The notes beneath the pieces were generated by a model. It made no database searches and was not told the DNA's origin. It saw only the letters and a list, made by a program, of their open reading frames with translations. This document shows positions 17,356-26,252 of a DNA stretch of 64,000 nucleotides, one piece after another; the stretch's first letter is position 1; every line of letters starts with the position of its first letter. A program made the translations under genes and the position numbers. The stretch lies in assembly GCA_965214055.1 (NCBI GenBank), contig OZ243931.1, positions 2,852,001 through 2,916,000 of the forward strand, in the 5' to 3' direction. The DNA comes from WTGA01 sp965214055 (GTDB taxonomy: Bacteria; Pseudomonadota; Gammaproteobacteria; Arenicellales; Poriferihabitantaceae).

Positions 17356-18542
17356 TAATCTTCCCTTTCAAACAGGCCGGCAATCCCCTGGCCACCTCCA
17401 ATGCACATTGTCACCACCGCATAGCGCCCCCCGGTCCGCTCAAGCTCCGAGATGGCCTTTTCGGCAATGATGACCCCGGTCGCACCGATTGGATGGCCAA
17501 TGGAAATGCCGCTGCCGTTCGGATTCAGCCTGTCCGGCGGAACATCCAGGTCCCGGGCAACGGCAATCGCCTGGGCTGCAAAGGCTTCATTGACCTCCCA
17601 GACATCAATGTCCTGAACCCGGAAATCCGTATTTTCAAACAGATTCTGCACCGCCGGGACGGGGCCGATCCCCATGTATTTGGGTTCCACCCCCGCAAAG
17701 GCATATTTCACCAGCCTGGCCCGGGGTTTCAGGCCCAGGGCTTCGCAACGGGTCCGGCTCATCAGCACCATGGCCGCCGCGCCGTCGTTGATTCCCGAAG
17801 CATTTCCCGCAGTCACCGTTCCGTCTTTCTTGAAAACGGCTCTTAGTTTTTCCATGTCCGCCAGATTCGCACCGAACCGGACGTGTTCATCCTGTTCAAA
17901 ATACGTCGAACCTTTCCGGGATTTGAGTTCAATCGGCACGATCTGTGACTTGAAATATCCCTGCTCAATGGCATTCTGGGCCCGCTGGTGGCTTTGCAGC
18001 GCCAGTTGGTCCTGCTCCTCACGGGTCACCCCCCACTTCTGTGCAATATTTTCGGCTGTCACCCCCATGTGGTATTTCTCAATGGGGCAATGCAGCCCCC
18101 CCACCATCATGTCCACGAGCTGGCCATCTCCCAGACGATTGCCGAACCGGGCCCCCGTGGCCAGGTACCCGCCTCGACTCATCACTTCAACGCCACCGGC
18201 CACCGCAGTATGACAAATATCCAGCTCAATCTGCTGGGCGGCGGTAATGATGGCCTGCATCCCGCTGCCACACAGGCGATTCACGGTGATGGCCGGTGTC
18301 CTGGCCGGTAAACCCGCATTCAGCGACACCACCCGGGAGATATACATGTCCTGTGCTTCGGTATGAATGACATTCCCGATGGCACAATGCCCCACCGTCC
18401 GGGGGTCCATGCCGGCACGGCGCACGGCTTCGGCAACCACCACCGCCCCGAGTTCTCCCGGGGACTGGTCTTTCAGGCTGCCGCCAAACGTACCCACCGC
18501 GGTTCTTGCACCACTCAGTACCACTACCTCATCTTTGCTCAT
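17355..18542 (-). CDS. Acetyl-CoA C-acetyltransferase (thiolase)
   Basis: This 395-residue thiolase has the nucleophilic Cys91 in NRLCGSGMQA, the VNEAFAAQ motif, the active-site His in NPNGSGISIGHPIGATG and the second Cys in TMCIGGGQGIAGLFE. It interconverts two acetyl-CoA with acetoacetyl-CoA plus CoA, in either direction. Directly upstream is acetoacetyl-CoA synthetase, so here it most probably cleaves acetoacetyl-CoA during acetoacetate use. The start MSKDEVVVLSGARTAVG at 18542 matches family N-termini; a longer frame to 18656 overlaps the AacS 3' end and lacks similarity. Biosynthetic (PhaA-like) use cannot be excluded. Confidence 0.9.
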   Translation of the reverse strand: MSKDEVVVLSGARTAVGTFGGSLKDQSPGELGAVVVAEAVRRAGMDPRTVGHCAIGNVIHTEAQDMYISRVVSLNAGLPARTPAITVNRLCGSGMQAIITAAQQIELDICHTAVAGGVEVMSRGGYLATGARFGNRLGDGQLVDMMVGGLHCPIEKYHMGVTAENIAQKWGVTREEQDQLALQSHQRAQNAIEQGYFKSQIVPIELKSRKGSTYFEQDEHVRFGANLADMEKLRAVFKKDGTVTAGNASGINDGAAAMVLMSRTRCEALGLKPRARLVKYAFAGVEPKYMGIGPVPAVQNLFENTDFRVQDIDVWEVNEAFAAQAIAVARDLDVPPDRLNPNGSGISIGHPIGATGVIIAEKAISELERTGGRYAVVTMCIGGGQGIAGLFERED

Positions 18543-18588
18543 TTTTATTTCCAAGTATGGTTGGTTACTTTTTCCAGCCAGGGGACCG

Positions 18589-20550
18589 TCAATCCTCCCG
18601 AAGTTCCTCCAGGTCCCTGAAACAATCCAGTGCCTCCGGATTCGCCAGGGCCTCAATGTTCTTCACTTCCTCGCCATGGACCACATTTCTCACCGCAAGC
18701 TCCACAATTTTACCACTCAACGTCCGGGGGATATCCGCCACCGCCACCACTTTTGCCGGCACATGCCGGGGCGTTGCGTTTTCTCGAATCGTGCTGCAGA
18801 TACTGGATTTCAGCGCATTGTCCAGTTGCATGTGATCCCTTAACATCACGAACAGGACAATCCGAACATCATTTTCCCATCGCTGGGCGATGCACAGGCT
18901 CTCCAGCACCTCGTCGACCTTTTCCACCTGCCGATAGATTTCCGCGGTCCCGATTCGGACTCCGCCGGGATTGAGCACCGCATCGGAACGTCCATGAATG
19001 ATCATGCCGTCATGCTCGGTGATCTCGGCATAATCCCCCTGTGTCCAGACATGCTCAAACCGGGAAAAATAGGCCTCGTGATAGCGTTCATTGTCCGGTT
19101 CGTTCCAAAACCCCAGGGGCATGCTTGGAAATGGCCGGGTACACACCAGTTCGCCGCGTTGCCCGCGAACCGGCCTGCCATCCTCATACACCTCCACCGC
19201 CATCCCAAGCGCCCGGCACTGTATCTCCCCCCGGTAAACCGGACGCAGCGGGTTGCCAAGCACGAAGCAGCCGATAATGTCGGTCCCTCCGGATATGGAC
19301 GACAGCATGACATCCTGCTTGACCGCGTCATAGATGTAATCAAATCCCTCGGCGGCCAGGGGAGACCCGGTAGACAGGATCATCCTCACCTTGTCCAGAC
19401 TGGCAAGCTCACCGGGTCGGATTCCCGCCTTGATACAGGCTGAAATATATCGGGCGCTGGTCCCAAACAGCGTAATGCCCAGTCTTTCGGCCATTTCCCA
19501 CATGGCCATGGGCCCCGGGAAAAAGGGAGAACCCTCATAGGTTACGAGGGTACACCCCGTCGCGAGACCACTCACCAGCCAGTTCCACATCATCCAGCCA
19601 CAGGTGGTAAAGAAAAACAGGGTATCTTCGCGCCGCAGGTCACAGTGCAACTGCTGTTCACCCAGATGTTTGAGCAGGGTCCCCCCTGCCCCGTGAACGA
19701 TGCATTTCGGTTTACCCGTGGTTCCCGACGAATAGAGAATATACAGCGGGTGGTCAAAGGGCAGCTGCCGAAAATCGATTTTCGTCGCATCGCTGGAAAA
19801 TTCTCCCCATCCCACTGCAGAGGGAATGCCCCTCATATCGGCATTCCTGTCCAGAAACGGGGTCAAGACGGTGGTTTCGATACTCGGGATCTGTTCAACC
19901 ACCGCTTTGACCGAATCGAGAATTTCGATCCTTTTTCCGTTATAGCGATACCCATCCACGGAAAAAAGGATTTTCGGTTTTATCTGGCTGAATCGCTCCA
20001 GAACCCCCTTGACCCCGAAGTCAGGAGAGCACGACGACCAGATTGCGCCCAGACTGGTGGCGGCCAGCATGGCGATTGTGGTTTCGGGGATATTGGGCAT
20101 GTACCCGGCCACCCGGTCCCCCTTCTCCACGCCCAGGGATTTCAGCCGATCCGCACATTTTACGACTTCCAGGTAAAGCTCCCGGTAGGTCAGCGTCCTG
20201 CAGTCCCGGCCTTCACTGACCGCGATGATTGCCGTTCGATCATCCCGATACCTGAGCAGGTTCTCCGCAAAGTTGAGTTCGGCCCCTTCAAACCACTTCG
20301 CACCGGGCATGGCATTCCCGTCTGTGACCACACGGTCCCAGGGTCGGCTGGAGAGGACTCCGCAGTATTTCCAGAGTACCGGCCAGAACTCCTCACTGGA
20401 CTCAATGCTCCAGCGGTACAATGAATCGAAATCATTGACGGTTCCATGGGATTTTCCGACATGGTCGATGAACCCCTGCAGGTTACACCGGTCCTGTTCA
20501 GCTTTGGAGAGTTCCCAGAGAAGAGATGGCTTGCTCAATGGTGTATGCAC
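18589..20550 (-). CDS. aacS: Acetoacetyl-CoA synthetase
   Basis: This 653-residue adenylate-forming enzyme carries ILYSSGTTGKPKCIVHG (P-loop), GTSARYISACIKAG, STGSPLAAEGFDYIYD, SGGTDIIGCFVLGNPLRPVYRGEIQC and the C-terminal HGRSDAVLNPGGVRIGTAEIY plus IPRTLSGKIVELAVR with the acylation Lys. The long N-terminal domain with NFAENLL and the GWMMWNW motif distinguish AacS from acetyl-CoA synthetase. It activates acetoacetate with ATP and CoA; the next gene, a thiolase, can split the product. Translation starts at GTG 20550. It is preceded by a ferredoxin gene 71 bases away on the same strand. Confidence 0.92.
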   Translation of the reverse strand: MHTPLSKPSLLWELSKAEQDRCNLQGFIDHVGKSHGTVNDFDSLYRWSIESSEEFWPVLWKYCGVLSSRPWDRVVTDGNAMPGAKWFEGAELNFAENLLRYRDDRTAIIAVSEGRDCRTLTYRELYLEVVKCADRLKSLGVEKGDRVAGYMPNIPETTIAMLAATSLGAIWSSCSPDFGVKGVLERFSQIKPKILFSVDGYRYNGKRIEILDSVKAVVEQIPSIETTVLTPFLDRNADMRGIPSAVGWGEFSSDATKIDFRQLPFDHPLYILYSSGTTGKPKCIVHGAGGTLLKHLGEQQLHCDLRREDTLFFFTTCGWMMWNWLVSGLATGCTLVTYEGSPFFPGPMAMWEMAERLGITLFGTSARYISACIKAGIRPGELASLDKVRMILSTGSPLAAEGFDYIYDAVKQDVMLSSISGGTDIIGCFVLGNPLRPVYRGEIQCRALGMAVEVYEDGRPVRGQRGELVCTRPFPSMPLGFWNEPDNERYHEAYFSRFEHVWTQGDYAEITEHDGMIIHGRSDAVLNPGGVRIGTAEIYRQVEKVDEVLESLCIAQRWENDVRIVLFVMLRDHMQLDNALKSSICSTIRENATPRHVPAKVVAVADIPRTLSGKIVELAVRNVVHGEEVKNIEALANPEALDCFRDLEELRED

Positions 20551-20621
20551 AGATGGTGGGCAGAAGGCTCCCTGTGAATTCTAGTCCAGTTTCGCGCGGG
20601 GACCAAACTGTCCGTTGAAAT

Positions 20622-20942
20622 TCAATACTGGGATTCCGGAACATGCACGACCAGCCCGTCAATCTCTTCCGTAATTTCGACCTGGCAGCTCAACCGGCTG
20701 TATTCGTCCACATCTTCGGCAAACTCCAGCATGTCCATTTCCTCCTCCTCCATCGGGGGCAGCTTCTCCATCCATTCCGGGGCGATGTGGACATGGCAGG
20801 TGGCGCAACTGCATACTCCCCCGCACTCGGCCAGGATACCGTGAAGCCCGTTGCGTTTGGCCAGGCTCATGACCGGGGTACCGATGGTCCCCTCCAGTGC
20901 ACGATGACTGCCATCGAAAAGAATAAAATTAATTACCGGCAT
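20622..20942 (-). CDS. [2Fe-2S] ferredoxin, adrenodoxin/putidaredoxin type
   Basis: This 106-residue acidic ferredoxin has cluster ligands Cys40, Cys46, Cys49 (ECGGVCSCATC) and Cys86 (LSCQVEI). The acidic helix (PPMEEEEMDMLEFAEDVDEYSRL) is where redox partners dock. Such ferredoxins feed cytochromes P450 or Rieske oxygenases, or serve iron-sulfur assembly. The isc context (hscA/hscB) is absent, so an oxygenase partner is more likely; the only oxygenase in the window that needs electrons is the Rieske protein at 7.0 kb. It is the first gene of the minus-strand run that continues with aacS. No ferredoxin reductase is seen. Confidence 0.88.
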   Translation of the reverse strand: MPVINFILFDGSHRALEGTIGTPVMSLAKRNGLHGILAECGGVCSCATCHVHIAPEWMEKLPPMEEEEMDMLEFAEDVDEYSRLSCQVEITEEIDGLVVHVPESQY

Positions 20943-21285
20943 GCTCTTAATTCAGGTTCCAGTTCGTTAATGGTTCTAATCGGCAGTATTCAAGTCCTGT
21001 TCACTTCGTTTCCGTTGGATTCGGTTTTGCTCTCTCTTCCAGACCCCACAGTCCGCAACATGGCGGGATGGCAGGCTGGCCCATTTGCCAGGTCCATGGG
21101 AACCCTCTGGCCGCTTCTTCCGCCCACTTTCTGGTCGGGACTATTTCGGGTATATACGGAAAATACCGATCAATGAAGTTCTGTGTGAATCATACCATGC
21201 ACCCATAAATCTTCCATACCGGTGTATTCACCCGGATTAAACTGAACGGCATCCTGGCGGGTTGGGTCTTCATCTGAAAAATCCC
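20943..21285. other. Intergenic region, no gene seen
   Basis: About 340 bases lie between two minus-strand genes, ferredoxin and intradiol dioxygenase. Open frames here are short and without recognisable content. The region must contain the ferredoxin promoter. An inverted CGGAAAATACCG element near 21158 is too small to interpret. Confidence 0.35.
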
Positions 21286-21888
21286 TCAAACAACAAAGGT
21301 AAACCGGGCTTTTGCCCAACCATCCATTTCGGACCTGGGATCAATCTGCAACGGTTCCCGCCGGGACCTGAACCAGCCCCCGCCTGTATTCCCCTGTAGA
21401 TAAAGCTGTGTCGTCAACCGCTCCTGGTTGCCCTGCCATATCTTGACGTGGATGTGGGGCGGCCGCCCTGGATACGGTACCGGGTACAGGGTTGTAAAGT
21501 GGTACTCCCCCCGGTGGTTTGTCCGTTGGGCCCCAAAACCCTCAAAACCCGGGTCAAATTTTTGATACCCATCCTGAGCGGGGTGTGCATACCGCCCGTT
21601 ACCATCGCATTGCCAGATTTCTATTTTTGCCCCGGCCAGGGGGTTGTTTTGCCGATCCAGTATACGACCATCCAGTTGCATCACCTCCCCCACCAGGTTC
21701 TTTTCATCGCGAATAAGACTGGAGCGCAACGGGATGGAGACCACCGGGTAAAAGGGTCCCTCAGTCTGGGGAGGAGTCGGTTGGCGATTGGCGGCCAACA
21801 ACCGAAACGGAAGCACTGAAAGGCCCAGTAGATACAAGAATTGTTGTCGCTGCACGTTTTGAACGCCTTGTGAATGGGAAACCGTCAA
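21286..21888 (-). CDS. Intradiol ring-cleavage dioxygenase family protein, probably exported
   Basis: This 200-residue protein resembles the beta chain of protocatechuate 3,4-dioxygenase. Visible motifs are QTEGPFYP, IEIWQCDGNGRYAHP (Tyr ligand), YHFTTLYPVPYPGRPPHIHVKIW (Tyr and two His ligands) and the final GWAKARFTFVV. Fe(III)-dependent intradiol enzymes open catechol-type rings between the hydroxyls. An N-terminal hydrophobic stretch after an Arg-containing segment (QRQQFLYLLGLSVLPFRLLAA) looks like a signal peptide with a degenerate twin-arginine motif, as seen in secreted single-subunit intradiol-like proteins. No aromatic catabolic genes are adjacent, so the substrate is unknown. Confidence 0.8.
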   Translation of the reverse strand: MTVSHSQGVQNVQRQQFLYLLGLSVLPFRLLAANRQPTPPQTEGPFYPVVSIPLRSSLIRDEKNLVGEVMQLDGRILDRQNNPLAGAKIEIWQCDGNGRYAHPAQDGYQKFDPGFEGFGAQRTNHRGEYHFTTLYPVPYPGRPPHIHVKIWQGNQERLTTQLYLQGNTGGGWFRSRREPLQIDPRSEMDGWAKARFTFVV

Positions 21889-22233
21889 GACAGTGCGGAT
21901 AGTATACCCCGAAATCCCGCGCCATCCACCCCATGACCGGATGTGATGCTATCGTCAAACCTGGTTTTATCCTGCTCGAAAATTTTCATGCCACATCGCC
22001 TTACCTGCACATTAATTCTGTATTTTACGGGTACTGTTCTTCGAAAAAGCAAAGAGATTGCTCGACAGGGTCGATGCACCAAAGATAATGGTAATATCGA
22101 TGACATTGAACTGATTCACCAGACTATACGGTACAAGAATGAATACCAGCTCCCATCAGCTCACTATGAGAACAAGAGATACCAACTGGTACGTGATGTT
22201 GTGGATCAACGGACTGCCGCAGGTGCAGAGTGA
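21889..22233. other. AT-rich divergent promoter region, possibly with gene remnant
   Basis: About 345 bases separate the divergent intradiol dioxygenase and sugar-type receptor genes. The region is clearly more AT-rich than its surroundings. A plus-strand frame near 22050-22233 (ELIHQTIRYKNEYQLPSAHYE) reads like protein but has no family I know and no ribosome site. It may be the remnant of a lost gene. Confidence 0.3.
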
Positions 22234-23568
22234 ATGGAAGTGCGGCATGAAACCATGACCTGCGGCACCCGAAGTGGCAGGAGAACGACCTCAAGGACCC
22301 CAGGCGCTACAGCGGGAAGTCGTCTACTTGGAATTGCGGTTGTGCTGTTGCTTGCAGTCATGTCCGGCACAGCCTGCGCCCGGACGGTCCTCGTGATCGA
22401 CAGCTGGCGGGACGACGACCAGACCGTCTGGGAGGAGAAGATCATACCGGCCTTTGAGGCCGCCCATCCGAGCATCGGGCTACGGTTCCGTCCGTCTGCG
22501 CCGACCGCGTACGACGCGAATCTGGAGGCCCGGCTCGAAGCGGGTACGGCGGGCGATCTGATTGCCTGCCGGGCCTTTGATGTTTCCCTGGCACTCTTCA
22601 AGGCCGGACACCTCACCCGCCTCGGTGACCTCGCCGGGTTGACCCATTTCTCCCCCACTGCGAAATCACCCTGGCAAACCGACGATGGATCCTCAACCTT
22701 CTGCGTCCCGGTGTCGTCCGTGATCCACGGATTCCTCTACAATCGGCAAGCCTTCGACCAACTCGGCCTTGATGTACCCGAAACCGAGGCGGCGTTCTTC
22801 TCGGTTCTTGAAAAATTCAGGGCCGACGGCACCTGGGTCCCCCTGGCCCTAGGCCTCCGCGACCGCTGGGAGGCCGCAACCCTAGGCTACAACAATATCG
22901 GACCGAACTATTGGAAAGGCGAAGAAGGCCGCAGGGCCCTGATTGCGGGGGGACAGAAGCTGACCGACGAGCCGTGGGTCGCCCCCTTCCGGACCCTGGC
23001 CCAGTGGTACCCCTATCTGGGGGAGGGCTACGAAGCACGGTCCTACCACGACAGCCAGGATCTCTTCGCCCGGGGCCACGCGGCCATCTATCCCGCGGGA
23101 AGCTGGGAAATCGTCGGCTTCAGTGCCCGGGCCGAATTCGGTATCGGCGCTTTCCCGCCGCCGACACGACAGGCCGGCGACCCGTGTTACGTCTCTGACC
23201 ACACCGACCTGGCCTTCGGACTGAATGCCGCCAGCCCAAATGTGGAGGCGGCACACGTGTTCCTGAACTGGGTCGCTTCGGCCGAATTCACTTCGCTCTA
23301 CGCCACGGCGCTGCCCGGGTTCTTTCCGCTTTCGGATCACGCAGTGGAGATTACCGACCCGGTGGCCCGGACATTTTTGTCGTGGCGCAACCGATGCCAT
23401 TCGACCATCCGGTTTGCATCACAGTTCCTGTCCCGCGGCACGCCCGATCTGGAACAGGAGACCTGGGACGCATCGGTCGCCGCGATCTCCCGCACCGTAA
23501 CCGCCGAAGCACTCAGCGCACGGTTACAGAAAGGGTTGGCGGGATGGTACGTACCGCAAATGAAATAG
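22234..23568 (+). CDS. ABC-type substrate-binding protein, family 1 (sugar type)
   Basis: This protein of about 444 residues has an N-terminal signal segment (SRLLGIAVVLLLAVMSGTACA). The mature domain is of the MalE/UgpB type (VLVIDSWRDDDQTVWEEKIIPAFEAAHP, GDLIACRAFDVSLALFKAGHLTRLGDL, VPVSSVIHGFLYNRQAFDQLGLDVPETEAAFFSVLEKFRADG, HAAIYPAGSWEIVGF). Such receptors bind sugars or other polyols for ABC permeases. No permease or ATPase is adjacent. Its codon use is more GC-rich than the flanking genes and it follows an AT-rich gap, a possible sign of transfer. The ATG at 22234 or 22255 could be the start; the n-region is unusually long and Arg/Thr-rich. Confidence 0.8.
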   Translation: MEVRHETMTCGTRSGRRTTSRTPGATAGSRLLGIAVVLLLAVMSGTACARTVLVIDSWRDDDQTVWEEKIIPAFEAAHPSIGLRFRPSAPTAYDANLEARLEAGTAGDLIACRAFDVSLALFKAGHLTRLGDLAGLTHFSPTAKSPWQTDDGSSTFCVPVSSVIHGFLYNRQAFDQLGLDVPETEAAFFSVLEKFRADGTWVPLALGLRDRWEAATLGYNNIGPNYWKGEEGRRALIAGGQKLTDEPWVAPFRTLAQWYPYLGEGYEARSYHDSQDLFARGHAAIYPAGSWEIVGFSARAEFGIGAFPPPTRQAGDPCYVSDHTDLAFGLNAASPNVEAAHVFLNWVASAEFTSLYATALPGFFPLSDHAVEITDPVARTFLSWRNRCHSTIRFASQFLSRGTPDLEQETWDASVAAISRTVTAEALSARLQKGLAGWYVPQMK

Positions 23569-23658
23569 AAATTACAGTCCTGCAGGAAGAATACTCTTTA
23601 ACCATATAAAAAAAAGGAAAAAAATGGTAGTAGTAATTTTGTGTAATCTATGAAGAGC

Positions 23659-24054
23659 TTACTGGTCCAACTCACCGATGGCCGCCATGCAGGTGATTTC
23701 GACCCGGCTGTCTCCGAATAATTGCCGGGACTGGGTGGTCGTCCGGGCAGGATAGCGACCCGCCTCAAAATGCCTGCGGTACGCGGCATCCATTTGATCA
23801 AAGTCATCCAGAGTTTTCAGGTGGACATCCGTGCGTACAAGATGTCTCATGGACAGCCCCAATTCACCCAGGACCAGTTGGATTCGTTTCAATATCTCAT
23901 CGGTCTCCGCCGCCACATCCCCCAATACTGCCTGGCCTTCAGGAAAGTCCGCCGCGACCAGCCCTGCAAGATGGGCATAGTGGTTATCCACCACCACCTG
24001 GGTGAACGGTGCGGCGGACTCGGGGACACACTTTGGTTGAAAATATTGGATCAT
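23659..24054 (-). CDS. RidA/YjgF/Rid family protein
   Basis: This 131-residue protein (MIQYFQPKCVPESAAPFTQ start) shows Rid-family features: an AHLAGLVAAD segment, GDVAAETDEILKRIQLVLGELG, LVRTDVHLKTLDDFDQMDAAYRRHFE and a C-terminal SRVEITCMAAIGE. Members hydrolyse reactive enamine/imine intermediates from PLP enzymes. The RidA arginine is present in the PARTTTQSRQLFGDSRVEI region, although the surrounding motif differs from the textbook RidA subgroup. ATG 24054 has GAGG six bases upstream; the longer upstream frame is ignored. It is divergent from the broken gene that follows. Confidence 0.85.
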   Translation of the reverse strand: MIQYFQPKCVPESAAPFTQVVVDNHYAHLAGLVAADFPEGQAVLGDVAAETDEILKRIQLVLGELGLSMRHLVRTDVHLKTLDDFDQMDAAYRRHFEAGRYPARTTTQSRQLFGDSRVEITCMAAIGELDQ

Positions 24055-24149
24055 GGATACCTCACCTGAATTTTGATTCGATTTTCCGGTCAATCCTTCT
24101 GCCCTGTGGGTAGGAAATTTCACGGCAGGAACGACTGCCCGAAATCCGG

Positions 24150-25829
24150 GCATTCCCTATTCTACACCGTGCAACCCACCGTATCCCCACCATCTTTCCT
24201 GAATACTGGTTAAACGAAACCGATGCACCCGGTAAAGACCACTTGATTGTCGTTCAATCGGAATGGGAAGCAGACGTGCTTTCCAGTTGGCTGAACCAGG
24301 ACCACCTGCCTGCGGTTGAATCCGGGCAGCTAACCGTCGTCGGGGCAAAAAGTGCGAAGGAGAGATACCGAAAGCTCGACAAGCCTTTTCAGAAGGTCCT
24401 GATCCTGGGCCACCCTGGAAAAAGCGAGGGATGGGTGGTGTACCTGGGAGAAAGAACACACTGGCTGGTCTACCCACAGGAAAAAAAGTGGTTGCAGCAA
24501 CACGCGTCTGAATGGATCGCATCCCGGGAGAATCATCTCCAACAAAAGGAACAATGGTGGCATCTGGATGATCTTTCCCCCGGGGAGATGCCCCGGAAAA
24601 ACGTTGAATTCCAGGAATGTACCTGGAACCAGTGCAGCGGCCAATACATCGCCCACAAGACGGTGGCGCCGACACCGGCGGTTGATCCGGCCGGGGTTGG
24701 CCCACTGTGGTCTGTCCTTGAGTGGCCATCCCCGGGTGCTGTGAAAAAAGGTCCACCTGCAAACCGATGAAGTAACGATTGTTACCGAGCGTGGAACGTA
24801 CCGTTACCACAGGCATCAACTTGTCTACTCCCTGGACGGAATCTCTGATCGCGCAGCGCTTGATCACAGGCCCGCGAAAAACATCTCTCCCGGGGTCCAG
24901 CTTGTGCAGATCAGGAGTGAAAACGGTGAAGATCTGGACCTGATGGATTTTCTGCAGGAGTACGCCCGCGAACCCCTGCCAGACCAGGCAGCGCACGGTA
25001 TCCAGATTAACCGGTGGCTGAACCATGTAGACCGTGCAATCCAAGCCTGTGGTTCGCTGGAAGCCCTGCATCAGCGCCTGTGTAACGACGGCATACAGAT
25101 TGGAATCGAAACCGTTCGGCAATGGATTCGGTATCGGGGGATCTTTCCGAAAATTAACAGGGCCATTGCTCCACTGGTCGCGAAAATCAGCCGGCCAGAT
25201 CATTGTGAAGAGGAAATCCGCGCAATTATCCATTCCCAAAAGCAGCTTCAGAATCACCACAAGAGGATTGGCCGGGCCATCCGACGACTGGCCATGGAAA
25301 CCAACGCCCCGACTCCGGCGACCAGCGGAGGGAATACCAACGCGCCCATGAATGAGGTGCTGGCCTCCCTGATCTCCTTTGAAGAGGTGGTGTCCGTGCA
25401 CCATCACGCAAAGAACGGGGTTGCGGCAGTGCAACCAGCCAGCCTGGTGGAACTGGTTGAACAGATGGTCGCTACCAGTCGGGGGAGATTGGCTATTACC
25501 TCGGCAGGGCTTCGTTCCGCGCAGAATTCCCCGTACCGGGACTTTGGCAAGGTCAGACGCTGCCTGGAAATACTCCGGGAAAAGTATTTCCATGTGTATG
25601 GTCCCGACAAGTCCCTTCAGCTGGGCGCTGCCATCGCCGCTGGCAGACCCTACCAGATTGATTTCAAAGGCGATACCGGAACAAGGTGGTCGACATTGGA
25701 AAACACCTTGGGATCGGGGACTCCGGGGCCCCGGAACGGTGTTTCCGCCTGCACTTTCACTGGGACGAGGCAAACCGGAAGATCGTCATTCATCATGCCG
25801 GACGTCATCTCCCGTCCGGTTCAGACTAG
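24150..25829 (+). pseudogene. Large gene of unknown family, broken by two frameshifts
   Basis: Three consecutive reading segments continue one another. Segment 1 runs in frame from about 24150 to 24737 (PEYWLNETDAPGKDHLIVVQSEWE, QKVLILGHPGKSEGW, THWLVYPQEKKWL). The frame shifts at a run of six A (24733-24738). Segment 2 (VHLQTDEVTIVTERGTYRYHRHQL ... FLQEYAREPLPDQ) extends to about 25706. A second shift near 25707 leads into segment 3 (LGIGDSGAPERCFRLHFHW, KIVIHHAGRHLPSGSD), stopping at TAG 25827-25829. No ATG is found at the 5' end, so the start is lost too. I do not recognise the family with certainty. The architecture recalls large proteins of phage-defence islands, for example DrmE-like ones, but that is only an impression. 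Confidence 0.6.
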
Positions 25830-25879
25830 ACAGCCGGATTGGGCTTTTGGTATTTTCCTGCAGGATTTATAATATCCAG

Positions 25880-26158
25880 ATGATCCAACACCTACTCACC
25901 GGGGCCTACCTGATTCTTGCTGCCGCCGCATTCGTCTACTGGATCGGGGCGGTCTTGTCCATGTTCAGCATGCTCACGCACAAAGCCCCGGGAGCCTCCC
26001 TGTTTATCACCGCGACAATCGGATGGTTGAAAGATGAAAATTTCACTGAAGAAGGGATCTACCACCGCCGGAAATTCTTCCGGTCATCCCTGAAGTTTTT
26101 CCTGATTGTCCTGGGCATGTTTCTGGTCGTGTTGATGGGTGTGCAGACCCAGAGCTAA
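25880..26158 (+). CDS. Small two-helix membrane protein
   Basis: This 92-residue protein starts at ATG 25880 and contains two hydrophobic segments, LLTGAYLILAAAAFVYWIGAVLSMF (about residues 5-29) and SLKFFLIVLGMFLVVLMGV near the C-terminus. They are separated by a charged loop (WLKDENFTEEGIYHRRKFFRS). It reads as a genuine inner-membrane protein, but I know no family for it. It follows the broken gene by 50 bases and converges on the TPR gene. Confidence 0.65.
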   Translation: MIQHLLTGAYLILAAAAFVYWIGAVLSMFSMLTHKAPGASLFITATIGWLKDENFTEEGIYHRRKFFRSSLKFFLIVLGMFLVVLMGVQTQS

Positions 26159-26252
26159 CGGGTCGCCGGCAGCGATACCGGATTCCATCCGCGTCGTTCC
26201 CGATCCGGGACGGCTTTGCCGTCATGAAAATGTTCCGGAAAAATAATCCCAA

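Noticed and set aside
24157..25773. 538-codon minus-strand frame
   Set aside because: Its translation shows no domain or ribosome site. The plus strand gives coherent protein segments through the same DNA, so this is the shadow of the broken gene.
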